Notes under the pieces: model-generated
Told to the model about the DNA's origin: nothing
What the model saw: only the letters and a program-made list of their open reading frames with translations
Databases searched by the model: none
Source: Flavobacterium sp. ov086
GTDB taxonomy: Bacteria > Bacteroidota > Bacteroidia > Flavobacteriales > Flavobacteriaceae
DNA length: 64,000 nt
Assembly (NCBI RefSeq): GCF_900187965.1
Contig: NZ_FZNL01000003.1
Location: 248,001-312,000, forward strand
Reading direction: 5' to 3'
Part shown: in pieces, positions 44,501 through 51,734 of the stretch
Layout: each line of letters begins with the position of its first letter
Position numbering within the stretch: position 1 is the stretch's first letter
Program-made: the position numbers and the translations under genes

Positions 44501-45830
44501 TAACGCAGTAACAGACGGATCTCTTTTACCCAATGCAACTTTGCTTCAAAACAATACAACATATTACGCTTCGCAAACTATAAATGGTTGTGAAAGCGAA
44601 AGAATTGCTGTGTCCATAAAAATTCTAGATACTCCTGCTCCTTCTGGCGATGCTAATCAGTCATTTTGTACAGGACAAAATCCAACTTTAGCAAACATTA
44701 AAATTACGGGAACTTCAATAAAATGGTATAACGCATTAATCAATGGTTCATTATTAGTAGAAACTACAACCCTCGAAAATGGAAAAACCTATTATGCGTC
44801 TCAAACAGAAAATAATTGTGAAGGTTCCAGACTGGGAGTTACAGTATCAATTGTAAATACACCTTCTGCTCCAAGTGTAAATGGTAATCTTTCTTTTTGC
44901 AAAAACGATAATCCATCGTTAGCCAGCATTCAAATGTCTGGTCAAAATCTAAAATGGTACGATACTAATTTCTCTGCAGCGGCTTTGCCAAACACAACTA
45001 TTTTAGAAAACAATAGAACTTATTATACTTCACAGACAATTGGATGTGAAAGTGATAGAACGTCGGTTCTGGTTCGCGTTTATGACACTGCAATGCCGGT
45101 AGGTAAAAACAGTCAACAGTTTTGTATTGATAAAATTGCAACAATTGAAGATCTGAATATTTCCGGAACTGCACTTAAATGGTATGATGCACCAGCAAAC
45201 GGAAACATTTTATCTGAAACCACTTTGCTAGAAAGCAAAATGTATTATGCTACTCAAACAATAAATAACTGCGAAAGCCAAAGATTTGCTGTGACAGTAA
45301 AAACACAAGATACCTCTATACCGAATGCTGATTCTCCGCAACAATTCTGTATTCAGAAAAATGCAAGAATTAGGGATATTAAAATAATAGGAGAAAACAT
45401 TAAGTGGTATGAAACTGCCTCATCTACTATCGGGTTATCTGATATAACTGAACTTGTAGACGGAATCACTTATTATGCATCACAAACTATTAGTAACTGC
45501 GAAGGCGACAAAATTCCTGTTACAATAAATATTCTTGGAGCTACGACTACAGAATGTATAAATTTTGTTGATGAACTTCCTTACCCTAAATTCTTTACCC
45601 CAAATAATGATGGATATAATGATACATGGACAATTGATTTTGTTTATTTAGCTCCAAATACAGGAATCAGAGTATTTGATCGTTACGGAAAATTTATTAA
45701 AGAATTATTTAATAACGGAACCTGGGACGGAAACTATCTTGATCAGGAACAACCTGCCTCTGATTATTGGTTTACAGTAACACGTTTAAATGGAACTGAA
45801 TATAGAGGGCATTTTAGTTTGAAACGATAA
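38574..45830 (+). CDS. giant T9SS-secreted repeat adhesin (2418 aa)
   Basis: Signal peptide (MKHTLLLLFLVLVTPLFAQ), then a short charged coiled segment (about 45-85), a jelly-roll-like domain (about 97-322, MCTNGGFEQYE to YMYIDDVCIL), Ig-like regions to about 605, 18 tandem repeats of 72-77 aa (about 608-1942), five repeats of a second type (about 1943-2325, each with FC...IKWY...TYYASQT...CES) and a T9SS type B sorting domain (about 2327-2418, PKFFTPNNDGYNDTW to YRGHFSLKR). The first repeat type carries SFDGGxTW, like the Asp-box of beta-propellers. Such proteins act on the surface as adhesins, some in gliding. The ligand is unknown. No enzyme domain was recognised. Confidence 0.88.
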   Translation: MKHTLLLLFLVLVTPLFAQKIKQEINKDSISKYTLNEKILIEDKNGHLIQNLEQQKQFLKIREEKMKAEILDLKKVILNSKDGNLTSKTAATLQGVEMCTNGGFEQYETINGSSYLKNFLCTIGDPPGPTQCRSITNTADSYINRYNPNDMDIMATGVSANLVDPYIGDIKAYDQYALKINYENSSTYGSIVQGKRFKTNNENYLKFNYKAVLQSVYDNSHTDNQAFVKARILDKNKTVVSEFCLVGDEKNCIFSKVPSQTSDFVTLYTTNWQSGLLDISSIPNNEEFTVEFMASRCGLGGHFGYMYIDDVCILHSTENLQGSIELDPLNKVCPTLPISVCGSYTIPNSGGISASVNKITLNVYNSSNVSVYSTSTTSSLDTTNKKFCFTLKTSDFPNITSANYNVGVQIDYDISGTSCAGTTFNSATDSDANPGWDISFLNCSSSCTINVTTAKISQCDANHDGSENFDLSTLNSLIVPSTAGLNFSYFKNYNEAQANLSAITNFKSYPSSSASIFVRVSKDATCFKIISANLEVRNPTANITGILNVCSGSTVLTSSPGSSYLWSTGGTTQSIKVTSLGTYSVTVTDSFGCTSNASVTIEPSQTAVSPVLQITQPSCFADTGTIKVTSAASQYSFDDGATWQTSDTKNNLYPGTYLVKIKTVNGCTSYSQSVIITAASTLYPNYSYTNPLFCGDKGSITITTPAAYYSFDDGLTWGSNPTANNLSPANYKIRTKDLQGCLSSSNNVLISSNTLETPTYTIESPACTVKGSITINTLSDFYTFDGGTTWVTNNTMSNLNAGSYVLGIKNALGCTSNYTYAYLNDFENSYPEYTAEQPVCGTDGSITITTVGDSYSFDNGATWTSNNVKILPFGTYQIKIKNKAGCISGGNYASLYQPYLSTPIITPEQPTCGTNGKITINSLSDFYSFDNGATWTTLNSKSLPPGYYNILIKNSLGCTSYPNSVYLNNPNIDLPDYTVVQPTCTTSGSITINTIASFYTFDGGYTWGTSPTLSNLTSYGYYNIAIKNNLGCISNSASISINDGRLPEPDYTVTNPSCGNIGNITFSKTADYYSIDYGATWSASNIFNNLSQGSYYLIVKKDNCISNYISVYLDNSKLAQPKLTVVQPACGTKGSIKINTTASSYSLDGVNWSTNPLFSNLSVGYYYPVIKNAQGCISNSNSVYLEEFYLPVPTFKAAQPTCGVGGSITFTSTGAQYSIDGGTTWSTNPVFTNLSPKYYYLSIKDASGCTSKPYGTSAILQEYYLPNPDFTVIQPTCGINGSINIATVASSYSFDGGYTWTTNPVLSGLTSGYYNIMIKNAAGCKSYSLSIPINAFYLPNPNIKVVPPSCGNGGSITVTTPADSYSFDGGTTWTTNPILLNPVSSIYNVLIKNATGCKSNSQSLYINNYYLPSPNVSNIQPTCSNPSGTIIVNSTADQYSFDGGITWTTNPVKKNLAGGSYNVVIKNTLGCTSYGSYTYINTPPTIPAAPAVKIVQPSSCGATDGSINITTSAISYSFNDGNSWTTSPTKINVGAGTYIIKIKTDSYSCESSTTVVNLSSGTTIAAPTFTTTQPNCSSSKGSITITTNAATYSYDNGLTYVFSNTKTDLSPGTYFIKIKSLAGCISDAAPVTISPLSALSAPAFTTVQPNCTDFTGSISINTVADFYSFDNGITYGTSNKKSNLSAGTYNLMIKYNSGCISLAAPVTIEAAPVIPDAPQVVVNDPTGCDSTTGSIMVSTVANLYSFDDGLTWNTSNTASLSPGSYFIRIKYTNGCASIAYKATINVAPNAPVTPTLNVTQPTTCSNPFGSILITSTTDQYSFDNGKNYSANPNSGNLIAGTYMVRVKNSSGCESAPLSTTINPPTDYPSNPVFTTIQPDCNNLKGAITITDAASQYSFDNGASWTTIATKSNLDPKTYLIKVKNNNGCISNATTVTITPFTNFTQKPSLASPQTFCIQQISTLNSIIITGQSIKWYNAVTDGSLLPNATLLQNNTTYYASQTINGCESERIAVSIKILDTPAPSGDANQSFCTGQNPTLANIKITGTSIKWYNALINGSLLVETTTLENGKTYYASQTENNCEGSRLGVTVSIVNTPSAPSVNGNLSFCKNDNPSLASIQMSGQNLKWYDTNFSAAALPNTTILENNRTYYTSQTIGCESDRTSVLVRVYDTAMPVGKNSQQFCIDKIATIEDLNISGTALKWYDAPANGNILSETTLLESKMYYATQTINNCESQRFAVTVKTQDTSIPNADSPQQFCIQKNARIRDIKIIGENIKWYETASSTIGLSDITELVDGITYYASQTISNCEGDKIPVTINILGATTTECINFVDELPYPKFFTPNNDGYNDTWTIDFVYLAPNTGIRVFDRYGKFIKELFNNGTWDGNYLDQEQPASDYWFTVTRLNGTEYRGHFSLKR
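40394..44398 (+). repeat. 18 tandem protein-coding repeats of about 220 bases
   Basis: Units share QPTCG..GSITI, then YSFDGGxTW, then GxYxIxIKNxxGC. They diverge strongly at DNA level, so they are old. Units 9-12 look closest to each other, suggesting the most recent expansion in the middle. The last six units have lost the LPxP linker and gained PxAP-type linkers. Confidence 0.85.
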
Positions 45831-45858
45831 AGATAATTTAGTCCAAAAACTCTATATA

Positions 45859-45901
45859 GCAGATTTTGATTCTCATAATAAAGATTCAAAATCTGCTTTT
45901 T
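45859..45901 (+). terminator. intrinsic terminator between the two giant genes
   Basis: Perfect 11-bp stem GCAGATTTTGA / TCAAAATCTGC (45859-45869, 45886-45896) followed by TTTTT. The two giant genes are therefore probably separate transcripts. Confidence 0.85.
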
Positions 45902-45919
45902 AACATGCAGAGTTTTAGA

Positions 45920-45949
45920 TTGTCTTTTGTAGATATTTAATTACATTTG
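45920..45949 (+). promoter_or_regulatory. promoter of the 1353-aa surface protein gene
   Basis: TTG (45920-45922), 19-base spacer, TACATTTG (45942-45949), 20 bases before the start codon. The -7 region is identical over 14 bases to that of the preceding giant gene. Confidence 0.65.
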
Positions 45950-45969
45950 CCGCTATCCAAATTATTCAA

Positions 45970-48900
45970 ATGAAATACAAATTACTTTTACTTTTTTTTA
46001 TAATTACCATTCAGTTGTTCTCTCAGAATAAAAACCAATCTATTGGTTTTAAAGAGAATAAAGGTCAAATAATAGATCAAAAAGGAAAATCTAACCAAGC
46101 CGTAAAATATCTTTTAAATTCTAATGGCCTGAATGTTCAGCTTAGAAAAAACGGTTTTTCTTATGATGTTTATGAAGTCAAAAAAACTCCTATTGTTCGT
46201 TCAAAAGCGACAAAAAGAATTCCTCTTCAGATTCCGGAAAAAGATAAAGAAACAAAACCAGAATATAATTTAGAATATACCTTTCATAGAATAGACATTG
46301 ACTTTGCAAATTCAAGCTCTAAAGTTGAATTACTCGCAGATCAGAAATCAAAAGACTTTGACAATTACTACAATGTCCCAAATAAACCAGAAGGAATCAT
46401 TGGTGTTTATCAGTACAAACAAATTACATACAAAAATATCTATCCTAATATTGATGTTGTTTTTTCAATCCCAAATGATCCTCAAAAAACAGTTGAATAC
46501 AATTTTGTAATTCATCCAAAAGGGAAAATATCTGATATTCAATTAAAATTTAATGGTGCAGAAACTGATTTAGTTGATAACAAAATCCAGATGAATGTTC
46601 GTTTTGGAAAAATGGAAGAAACGTTACCAGCAAGTTGGATTGAAGATGGGAATAGTAAAAAAGAGATTGAAGTTGGATATACTAAGATTAAAAAGAATGT
46701 TTATGGATTTAGTAGTTTAAGTGGTGTTTCTGGCAAAACTGTTATTATTGATCCTGTGCCTGTTAGATTATGGGGAACTTATTATGGTGATATTCATTTC
46801 ACTGACGAACCAAATTCTATTAATCTTGATCACTTAGGAAATACAATTTTTACAGGAAGCACTGAGAGTACCACTGGAATTGCAACTAGCGGTTCTTTTC
46901 AATCAGTTGCAACAGCATTTCGGCCTGCTTTCATGGTTAAGCTAAATTCAAATGGAGTAAGAATTTGGGGAACTTATTTGGGAAGGGCAGGAATTCAATG
47001 TGCTAAAATTAATTCTCTGAATGAAATTTATATTGCAGGATATGCTGAAGACGGATCCCTTTCAACTCCCAATACATACAAAGAAATTGGTGACTTTACT
47101 GATGGTCTGTTAATGAAATTTGACAATAATGGCCAAAGAATTTGGGGAACCTATTTTGGAGGAGAAGGTTTTGAACGGATAGATGCTATTTCTCTAGACA
47201 GCAATGAAAATATAATAATCGCAGGAGAAACTCATAGTTTTAAAGGAATTGCAACTCCCGATGGATATCAAACTACATTAAGTAATTCCTCTGATTATAC
47301 AGGATTCTTTGCAAAACTTGACAAAGATGGTAGAAAGCGACTTTATGGAAGTTATTTCCCTTTTGTAATAAAATGCAGTACAATAGACCTAAACGGCAAT
47401 ATAATTCTTGCAGGAAATCAATATTTCAGTGATTTTTATACCTATCCAAATATCTCAACAACCGGAGCTTTTAAAACTTCTCATAATTCTAATGATGGTT
47501 TTATAATTAAATTTAATTCAAGTTTTACAAAACTGTGGTGCACCTACTACGGTGGAGATAAAACTGCCATAGACCCATCTGCAAATTCTGATATAATAAG
47601 CGGACTTGGAAGTGATAATGCAAATAACATATATATAGTTGGGTCTACAACTAGTTCAAACAATATGTCCACAATCGGAGCATTTAAAACTGCTCAAAAT
47701 ATAGGAGGTCAAGATGCCTTCATTGCAAAATTTAATACGAATGGGGAAAGACAATGGGGAACATATTTTGGAGATGACTCCTCAACATATACTGATTTTG
47801 GCACAAACTGTTTTGTTTCGTCGGCAGAAGGGAATGTATACTTAATTGGATATACAGATAGTCCAAAAAATATCTCTACTCCCAATTCTTTCCAAAGCAT
47901 TATTAAAAATGGACCTGATGGATATATTGCAAAATTTTCGACAGCCGGTGATTTAAATTGGAGTACTTATTATGGTGGAAAAGGAGGAGATTTTTTAGGA
48001 AATATTGATGTTTTAGACGGAAAAATTGTCGTTTCAGGGAGAACTGTTTATGATGACTCATCAGATTTAAGTACACCAGGAACGCATAAATCAAATGGCG
48101 GAGGATTTATTGATATTTTTGTTGCAGAGTTCCAAGATTGTCAATTGTACACAACTACCACAAGCAACTCCCCAGTCTGTGTTGGTAAAACCTTAGAGCT
48201 AAAAGCTTCTGGAGGAACCAATTACTCCTGGACTGGACCAAACGGGTTTACATCTACAGATCAAAATCCAACAATTACAAATGCAGCGGCTATTAACAGT
48301 GGTGAATATAGTTGCTCAATTACCGGAACTGGCGATTGTGATGATACCAAAAAAATTACAGTAGTTATTGGCGATGTAGAAAAGCCAATTCCTGATTTGG
48401 CAACTCTTCCAACAATAACTGGAGATTGCCATACTACAATAAACACAGCTCCAACTGCGACAGATGCTTGTGCAGGTGCAATTACAGGAACAACTACAAA
48501 TCCGTTATCTTATAATTTACCTGGAACCTATACAATTGTGTGGAATTACGATGATGGAAATGGAAATACATCAACACAAAATCAAACTGTTACTATTACG
48601 AGCCAACCAATTCCTAGTGCTAATACTCCGCAAACTTTCTGTAGTATTCAAAATGCCACTTTAGACAATATTAGTATAACAGGGCAAAATATAAAATGGT
48701 ACGACGCTGCAACTGCGGGAACATTATTACCAAAAACAACTTTACTTCAAAACGATGTAACGTATTATGCTACACAAACAATTAGCGGTTGTGAAAGTGA
48801 CAGATTTGCTGTAATCGCAAAAATTGAAAATACTCTTCCTCCAACTGGAGATGCAAATCAGCCTTTTTGTTCCGGATCAAATCCTACTATCGCAGATATT

Positions 48901-50031
48901 ATGGTTACCGGAGATCTTGTAAAATGGTATGATGCTGCGTCAAATGGAACACTTTTGCCAACTACGACAAATCTTCAAGACGGAAAAACATATTATGCTT
49001 CTCAAACTGCAAACAGTTGCGAAAGTCAAAGATTTGCTGTAACGGTTTCGGTGAAAAATACTCCTCTTGCTCCTCTTGAACTTAATAGTCGTTCTTTCTG
49101 CAAAAATGAAAATGCAACTTTAAACGATATTCAAATTGATGGACAAAATTTAAAATGGTACAGTTCAAACATTGCAGCCAGTACTTTACCGAACACTACT
49201 TTGCTGGAAAATAATACTACTTATTACGTTTCGCAAACTACAGGTTGTGAAAGTGAAAGAACTCCAATTTTGGTAAAAGTCAATGACACAAATTTACCAA
49301 TAGCAAAAGCAGAGCAACCTTTCTGTATTGATCAAAATGCCACAATTGCTGATATTAATATTCAGGGAACAGGAATCATTTGGTACGATGCAGCAACTGC
49401 TGGAAACATCTTGACAGAAACAACTTTACTTGAAAACACAACGTATTATGCAACGCAAACTTTAAACAGTTGCGAAAGTAAACGATTTGCTGTGGTTGTA
49501 AAAATTCAAGACACTCAAAACCCAATTGCCAACTCTCCTCAAACATTTTGTATTCAAAAAAATGCTAAAATAAGTGACATTGACATTACAGGAGAAAACA
49601 TTAAATGGTTTGAAAGCATCTCTTCAAATAGTACTTTATCAGAATCAACTTTACTACAAAACGGCATTACTTATTATGCTTCGCAAACAATAAACAATTG
49701 CGAAAGTGACAGAATTCCGGTAACGATAAAAGTTCTTGAAGCAACTACTGGTGATTGTATTAATTTTGTTGATGAACTTCCTTTTCCAAAATTCTTCACT
49801 CCAAACAATGATACTTATAATGATTACTGGACAATTGATTTTGCTTATTTAGCACCAAATACAGGAATCAAAATATTTGATCGCTACGGAAAATTAATCA
49901 AAGAGTTATTTAATAATGGCGTTTGGGACGGAAATTATCTTGGTCAGGAACAACCTGCATCTGATTATTGGTTTACAGTAACGAGATTAAACAGAACTGA
50001 ATATAGAGGGCATTTTAGTTTGAAGCGATAA
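45970..50031 (+). CDS. T9SS-secreted SBBP beta-propeller protein (1353 aa)
   Basis: Signal peptide (to about QLFSQ), an N-terminal domain common before SBBP repeats (about 20-260, SIGFKENKGQIIDQ, YKNIYPNIDVVFS), then SBBP-type propeller blades (about 268-720) marked by repeated WGTYYGG / GNIIIAG / STIGAFKT / FIAKFNTNG. An Ig-like domain (about 726-800) and an HYR-like domain (about 805-877) follow, then five FC...IKWYDAA...CES repeats (878-1257) and a type B T9SS domain (1258-1353). The C-terminal 475 residues match those of the preceding giant protein repeat by repeat. Surface protein, function unknown. Confidence 0.87.
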   Translation: MKYKLLLLFFIITIQLFSQNKNQSIGFKENKGQIIDQKGKSNQAVKYLLNSNGLNVQLRKNGFSYDVYEVKKTPIVRSKATKRIPLQIPEKDKETKPEYNLEYTFHRIDIDFANSSSKVELLADQKSKDFDNYYNVPNKPEGIIGVYQYKQITYKNIYPNIDVVFSIPNDPQKTVEYNFVIHPKGKISDIQLKFNGAETDLVDNKIQMNVRFGKMEETLPASWIEDGNSKKEIEVGYTKIKKNVYGFSSLSGVSGKTVIIDPVPVRLWGTYYGDIHFTDEPNSINLDHLGNTIFTGSTESTTGIATSGSFQSVATAFRPAFMVKLNSNGVRIWGTYLGRAGIQCAKINSLNEIYIAGYAEDGSLSTPNTYKEIGDFTDGLLMKFDNNGQRIWGTYFGGEGFERIDAISLDSNENIIIAGETHSFKGIATPDGYQTTLSNSSDYTGFFAKLDKDGRKRLYGSYFPFVIKCSTIDLNGNIILAGNQYFSDFYTYPNISTTGAFKTSHNSNDGFIIKFNSSFTKLWCTYYGGDKTAIDPSANSDIISGLGSDNANNIYIVGSTTSSNNMSTIGAFKTAQNIGGQDAFIAKFNTNGERQWGTYFGDDSSTYTDFGTNCFVSSAEGNVYLIGYTDSPKNISTPNSFQSIIKNGPDGYIAKFSTAGDLNWSTYYGGKGGDFLGNIDVLDGKIVVSGRTVYDDSSDLSTPGTHKSNGGGFIDIFVAEFQDCQLYTTTTSNSPVCVGKTLELKASGGTNYSWTGPNGFTSTDQNPTITNAAAINSGEYSCSITGTGDCDDTKKITVVIGDVEKPIPDLATLPTITGDCHTTINTAPTATDACAGAITGTTTNPLSYNLPGTYTIVWNYDDGNGNTSTQNQTVTITSQPIPSANTPQTFCSIQNATLDNISITGQNIKWYDAATAGTLLPKTTLLQNDVTYYATQTISGCESDRFAVIAKIENTLPPTGDANQPFCSGSNPTIADIMVTGDLVKWYDAASNGTLLPTTTNLQDGKTYYASQTANSCESQRFAVTVSVKNTPLAPLELNSRSFCKNENATLNDIQIDGQNLKWYSSNIAASTLPNTTLLENNTTYYVSQTTGCESERTPILVKVNDTNLPIAKAEQPFCIDQNATIADINIQGTGIIWYDAATAGNILTETTLLENTTYYATQTLNSCESKRFAVVVKIQDTQNPIANSPQTFCIQKNAKISDIDITGENIKWFESISSNSTLSESTLLQNGITYYASQTINNCESDRIPVTIKVLEATTGDCINFVDELPFPKFFTPNNDTYNDYWTIDFAYLAPNTGIKIFDRYGKLIKELFNNGVWDGNYLGQEQPASDYWFTVTRLNRTEYRGHFSLKR

Positions 50032-50040
50032 AGAATTAAT

Positions 50041-50181
50041 TAACCGCAAAGTTCGCAAAGTTTTAATTTTTCTTTACGTATAGAAAACACAAAGTTCGCA
50101 AAGCCAGATTAAAAAAGCTTTGCGAACTTTGTGTTTTTATAAAAATCGCGATCTAAAAATACTTTGCGAACTTTGCGGTTA
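50041..50181. repeat. nested inverted repeats, CGCAAAGTTCGCAAAG family
   Basis: The outer pair TAACCGCAAAGTTCGCAAAG (50041-50061 with 50161-50181) and an inner pair AACACAAAGTTCGCAAAGC (50084-50104 with 50117-50137) are both perfect over 21 bases. Together they fill the gap between two convergent genes. Confidence 0.85.
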
Positions 50182-50185
50182 AAAA

Positions 50186-51463
50186 TTAAAACTGATGTAC
50201 TTTCTTAGAAATCACTAAAAATGAAATTAAAGAAATTAAAGCAGCAGCTGTCAGGTAAAAACCTACATAATTCAAACCATATGTACTTGCCAGCCAAATT
50301 GCAATCATTGGCGCAAATGCTGCACCCAGAATCCCTGCCAAATTAAAAGTCAAAGAAGCACCAGAATAACGAACTGTAGTAGGAAACAACTCAGATAAAA
50401 AAGTTCCTAATGGTCCATAAGTAAATCCCATCAAAGACATTCCGATGCATACAAAAGCTGTTACTAAAACAGAATTTCCCGAATTTAGAAAGTACGAAAA
50501 GAAAAATCCAAAAACAGCAATAGCTGCTGTCGTAATAATTAATATTTTTCTACGTCCAATTTTATCGGCAACTAAAGCTGAAACAGGAATAAAAAAGGCA
50601 AAAAACAATACTGAAAGTAATTGGATCAATAAAGCATCTCTTTTGGTAAAACCCAAATCAGATGTAGCCCAACTAAGTGTAAAAACTGTCATTAAATAAA
50701 AAACCAAAAAGGTTGTAACAGCAGACAAAGTCCCAAAAATCAATTGATTTTTATATGATTTTAGCAAGGTAAAAAATGGAATTTTAACCTCTTTTTGTTC
50801 TTCTTTCGAATTTTCAAACGCTGGTGTTTCGCTAATTTTTAAACGAATATAAAATCCAACTATTACTAAAAGTGAACTTGCTATAAACGGAATTCTCCAA
50901 CCATAATCCATAAAAGCCTCACTGCTCATACTATCGGTTAAAATTAAAAAAGTTCCTCCTGAAAGCAATAATCCTATTGGCGCTCCTAATTGCGGAAACA
51001 TTCCGTACCAAGCACGTTTATGTGGAGGCGCATTTTCAATTGCCAATAAAACAGCTCCGCCCCACTCACCTCCTAAACCGACTCCCTGACCGAAGCGGCA
51101 CAACATCAATAAAATTGGCGCAACAATTCCGATACTTGCATAACCTGGCAGGAAACCAATTGCAATTGTTGATAATCCCATTGTTAATAACGCTACAACC
51201 AAAGTGACTTTACGTCCAATTTTATCTCCATAATGTCCAAAAACAGCAGATCCCAAAGGTCTTGCCAAAAACGCTATCGAAAACGTAGCCAATGATTCCA
51301 GCGTAGAAACTGTACTATTAGCACCCGGAAAAAATAGTTGTGGAAAAACCAATACAGCGGCATTGGCATAAATATAGAAATCAAAAAATTCAATTGTGGT
51401 ACCAATTAAAGAACCAAAAAGAACATGTCGCAAGGAGTTCTCCTTATTCGGATTATTTTTCAT
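50186..51463 (-). CDS. MFS transporter, metabolite:H+ symporter (MHS) type
   Basis: I choose the ATG at 51463 (MKNNPNKENSLRHVLFGSLIG); a TTG ten codons upstream is less likely. The 425-aa inner-membrane protein has about twelve TM segments and the MHS signatures GTTIEFFDFYIYANAA, ARPLGSAVFGHYGDKIGRKVTL, CRFGQGVGLGGEWGGAVLLAIENAP, RAWYGMFPQLGAPIGLLLSGG and LSELFPTTVRYSGASL. This group includes ProP, ShiA and KgtP and transports osmolytes or carboxylic acids with protons. Substrate cannot be told. It ends just beside the nested repeat. Confidence 0.9.
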   Translation of the reverse strand: MKNNPNKENSLRHVLFGSLIGTTIEFFDFYIYANAAVLVFPQLFFPGANSTVSTLESLATFSIAFLARPLGSAVFGHYGDKIGRKVTLVVALLTMGLSTIAIGFLPGYASIGIVAPILLMLCRFGQGVGLGGEWGGAVLLAIENAPPHKRAWYGMFPQLGAPIGLLLSGGTFLILTDSMSSEAFMDYGWRIPFIASSLLVIVGFYIRLKISETPAFENSKEEQKEVKIPFFTLLKSYKNQLIFGTLSAVTTFLVFYLMTVFTLSWATSDLGFTKRDALLIQLLSVLFFAFFIPVSALVADKIGRRKILIITTAAIAVFGFFFSYFLNSGNSVLVTAFVCIGMSLMGFTYGPLGTFLSELFPTTVRYSGASLTFNLAGILGAAFAPMIAIWLASTYGLNYVGFYLTAAALISLISFLVISKKVHQF

Positions 51464-51734
51464 GTAGAATAGATATACTTTTTTTCCTTGCAAAAATATA
51501 ATTTCATTATTAATAATTCATCTTTAAGAGAATTAGTTTCAGAACAACTTCTCTTTTTAACAAATTTACTAAACTATCAATTCTCTAAATTATCTATAAA
51601 CCAAAAAAAATTAAAAACCTGATTACAAGAATTTTAAACTTAAAAACAAAAATCAAATCATAAGCAATCGTTAAAACCATTTTTAAGTACATATTTTCAT
51701 TAAATTTACAGCTATCAAAAATAAATTTAAAATT

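Noticed and set aside
51464..51493. upstream TTG start for the MHS-type transporter
   Set aside because: It would add ten residues before a normal MHS N-terminus; the ATG at 51463 fits the family better.
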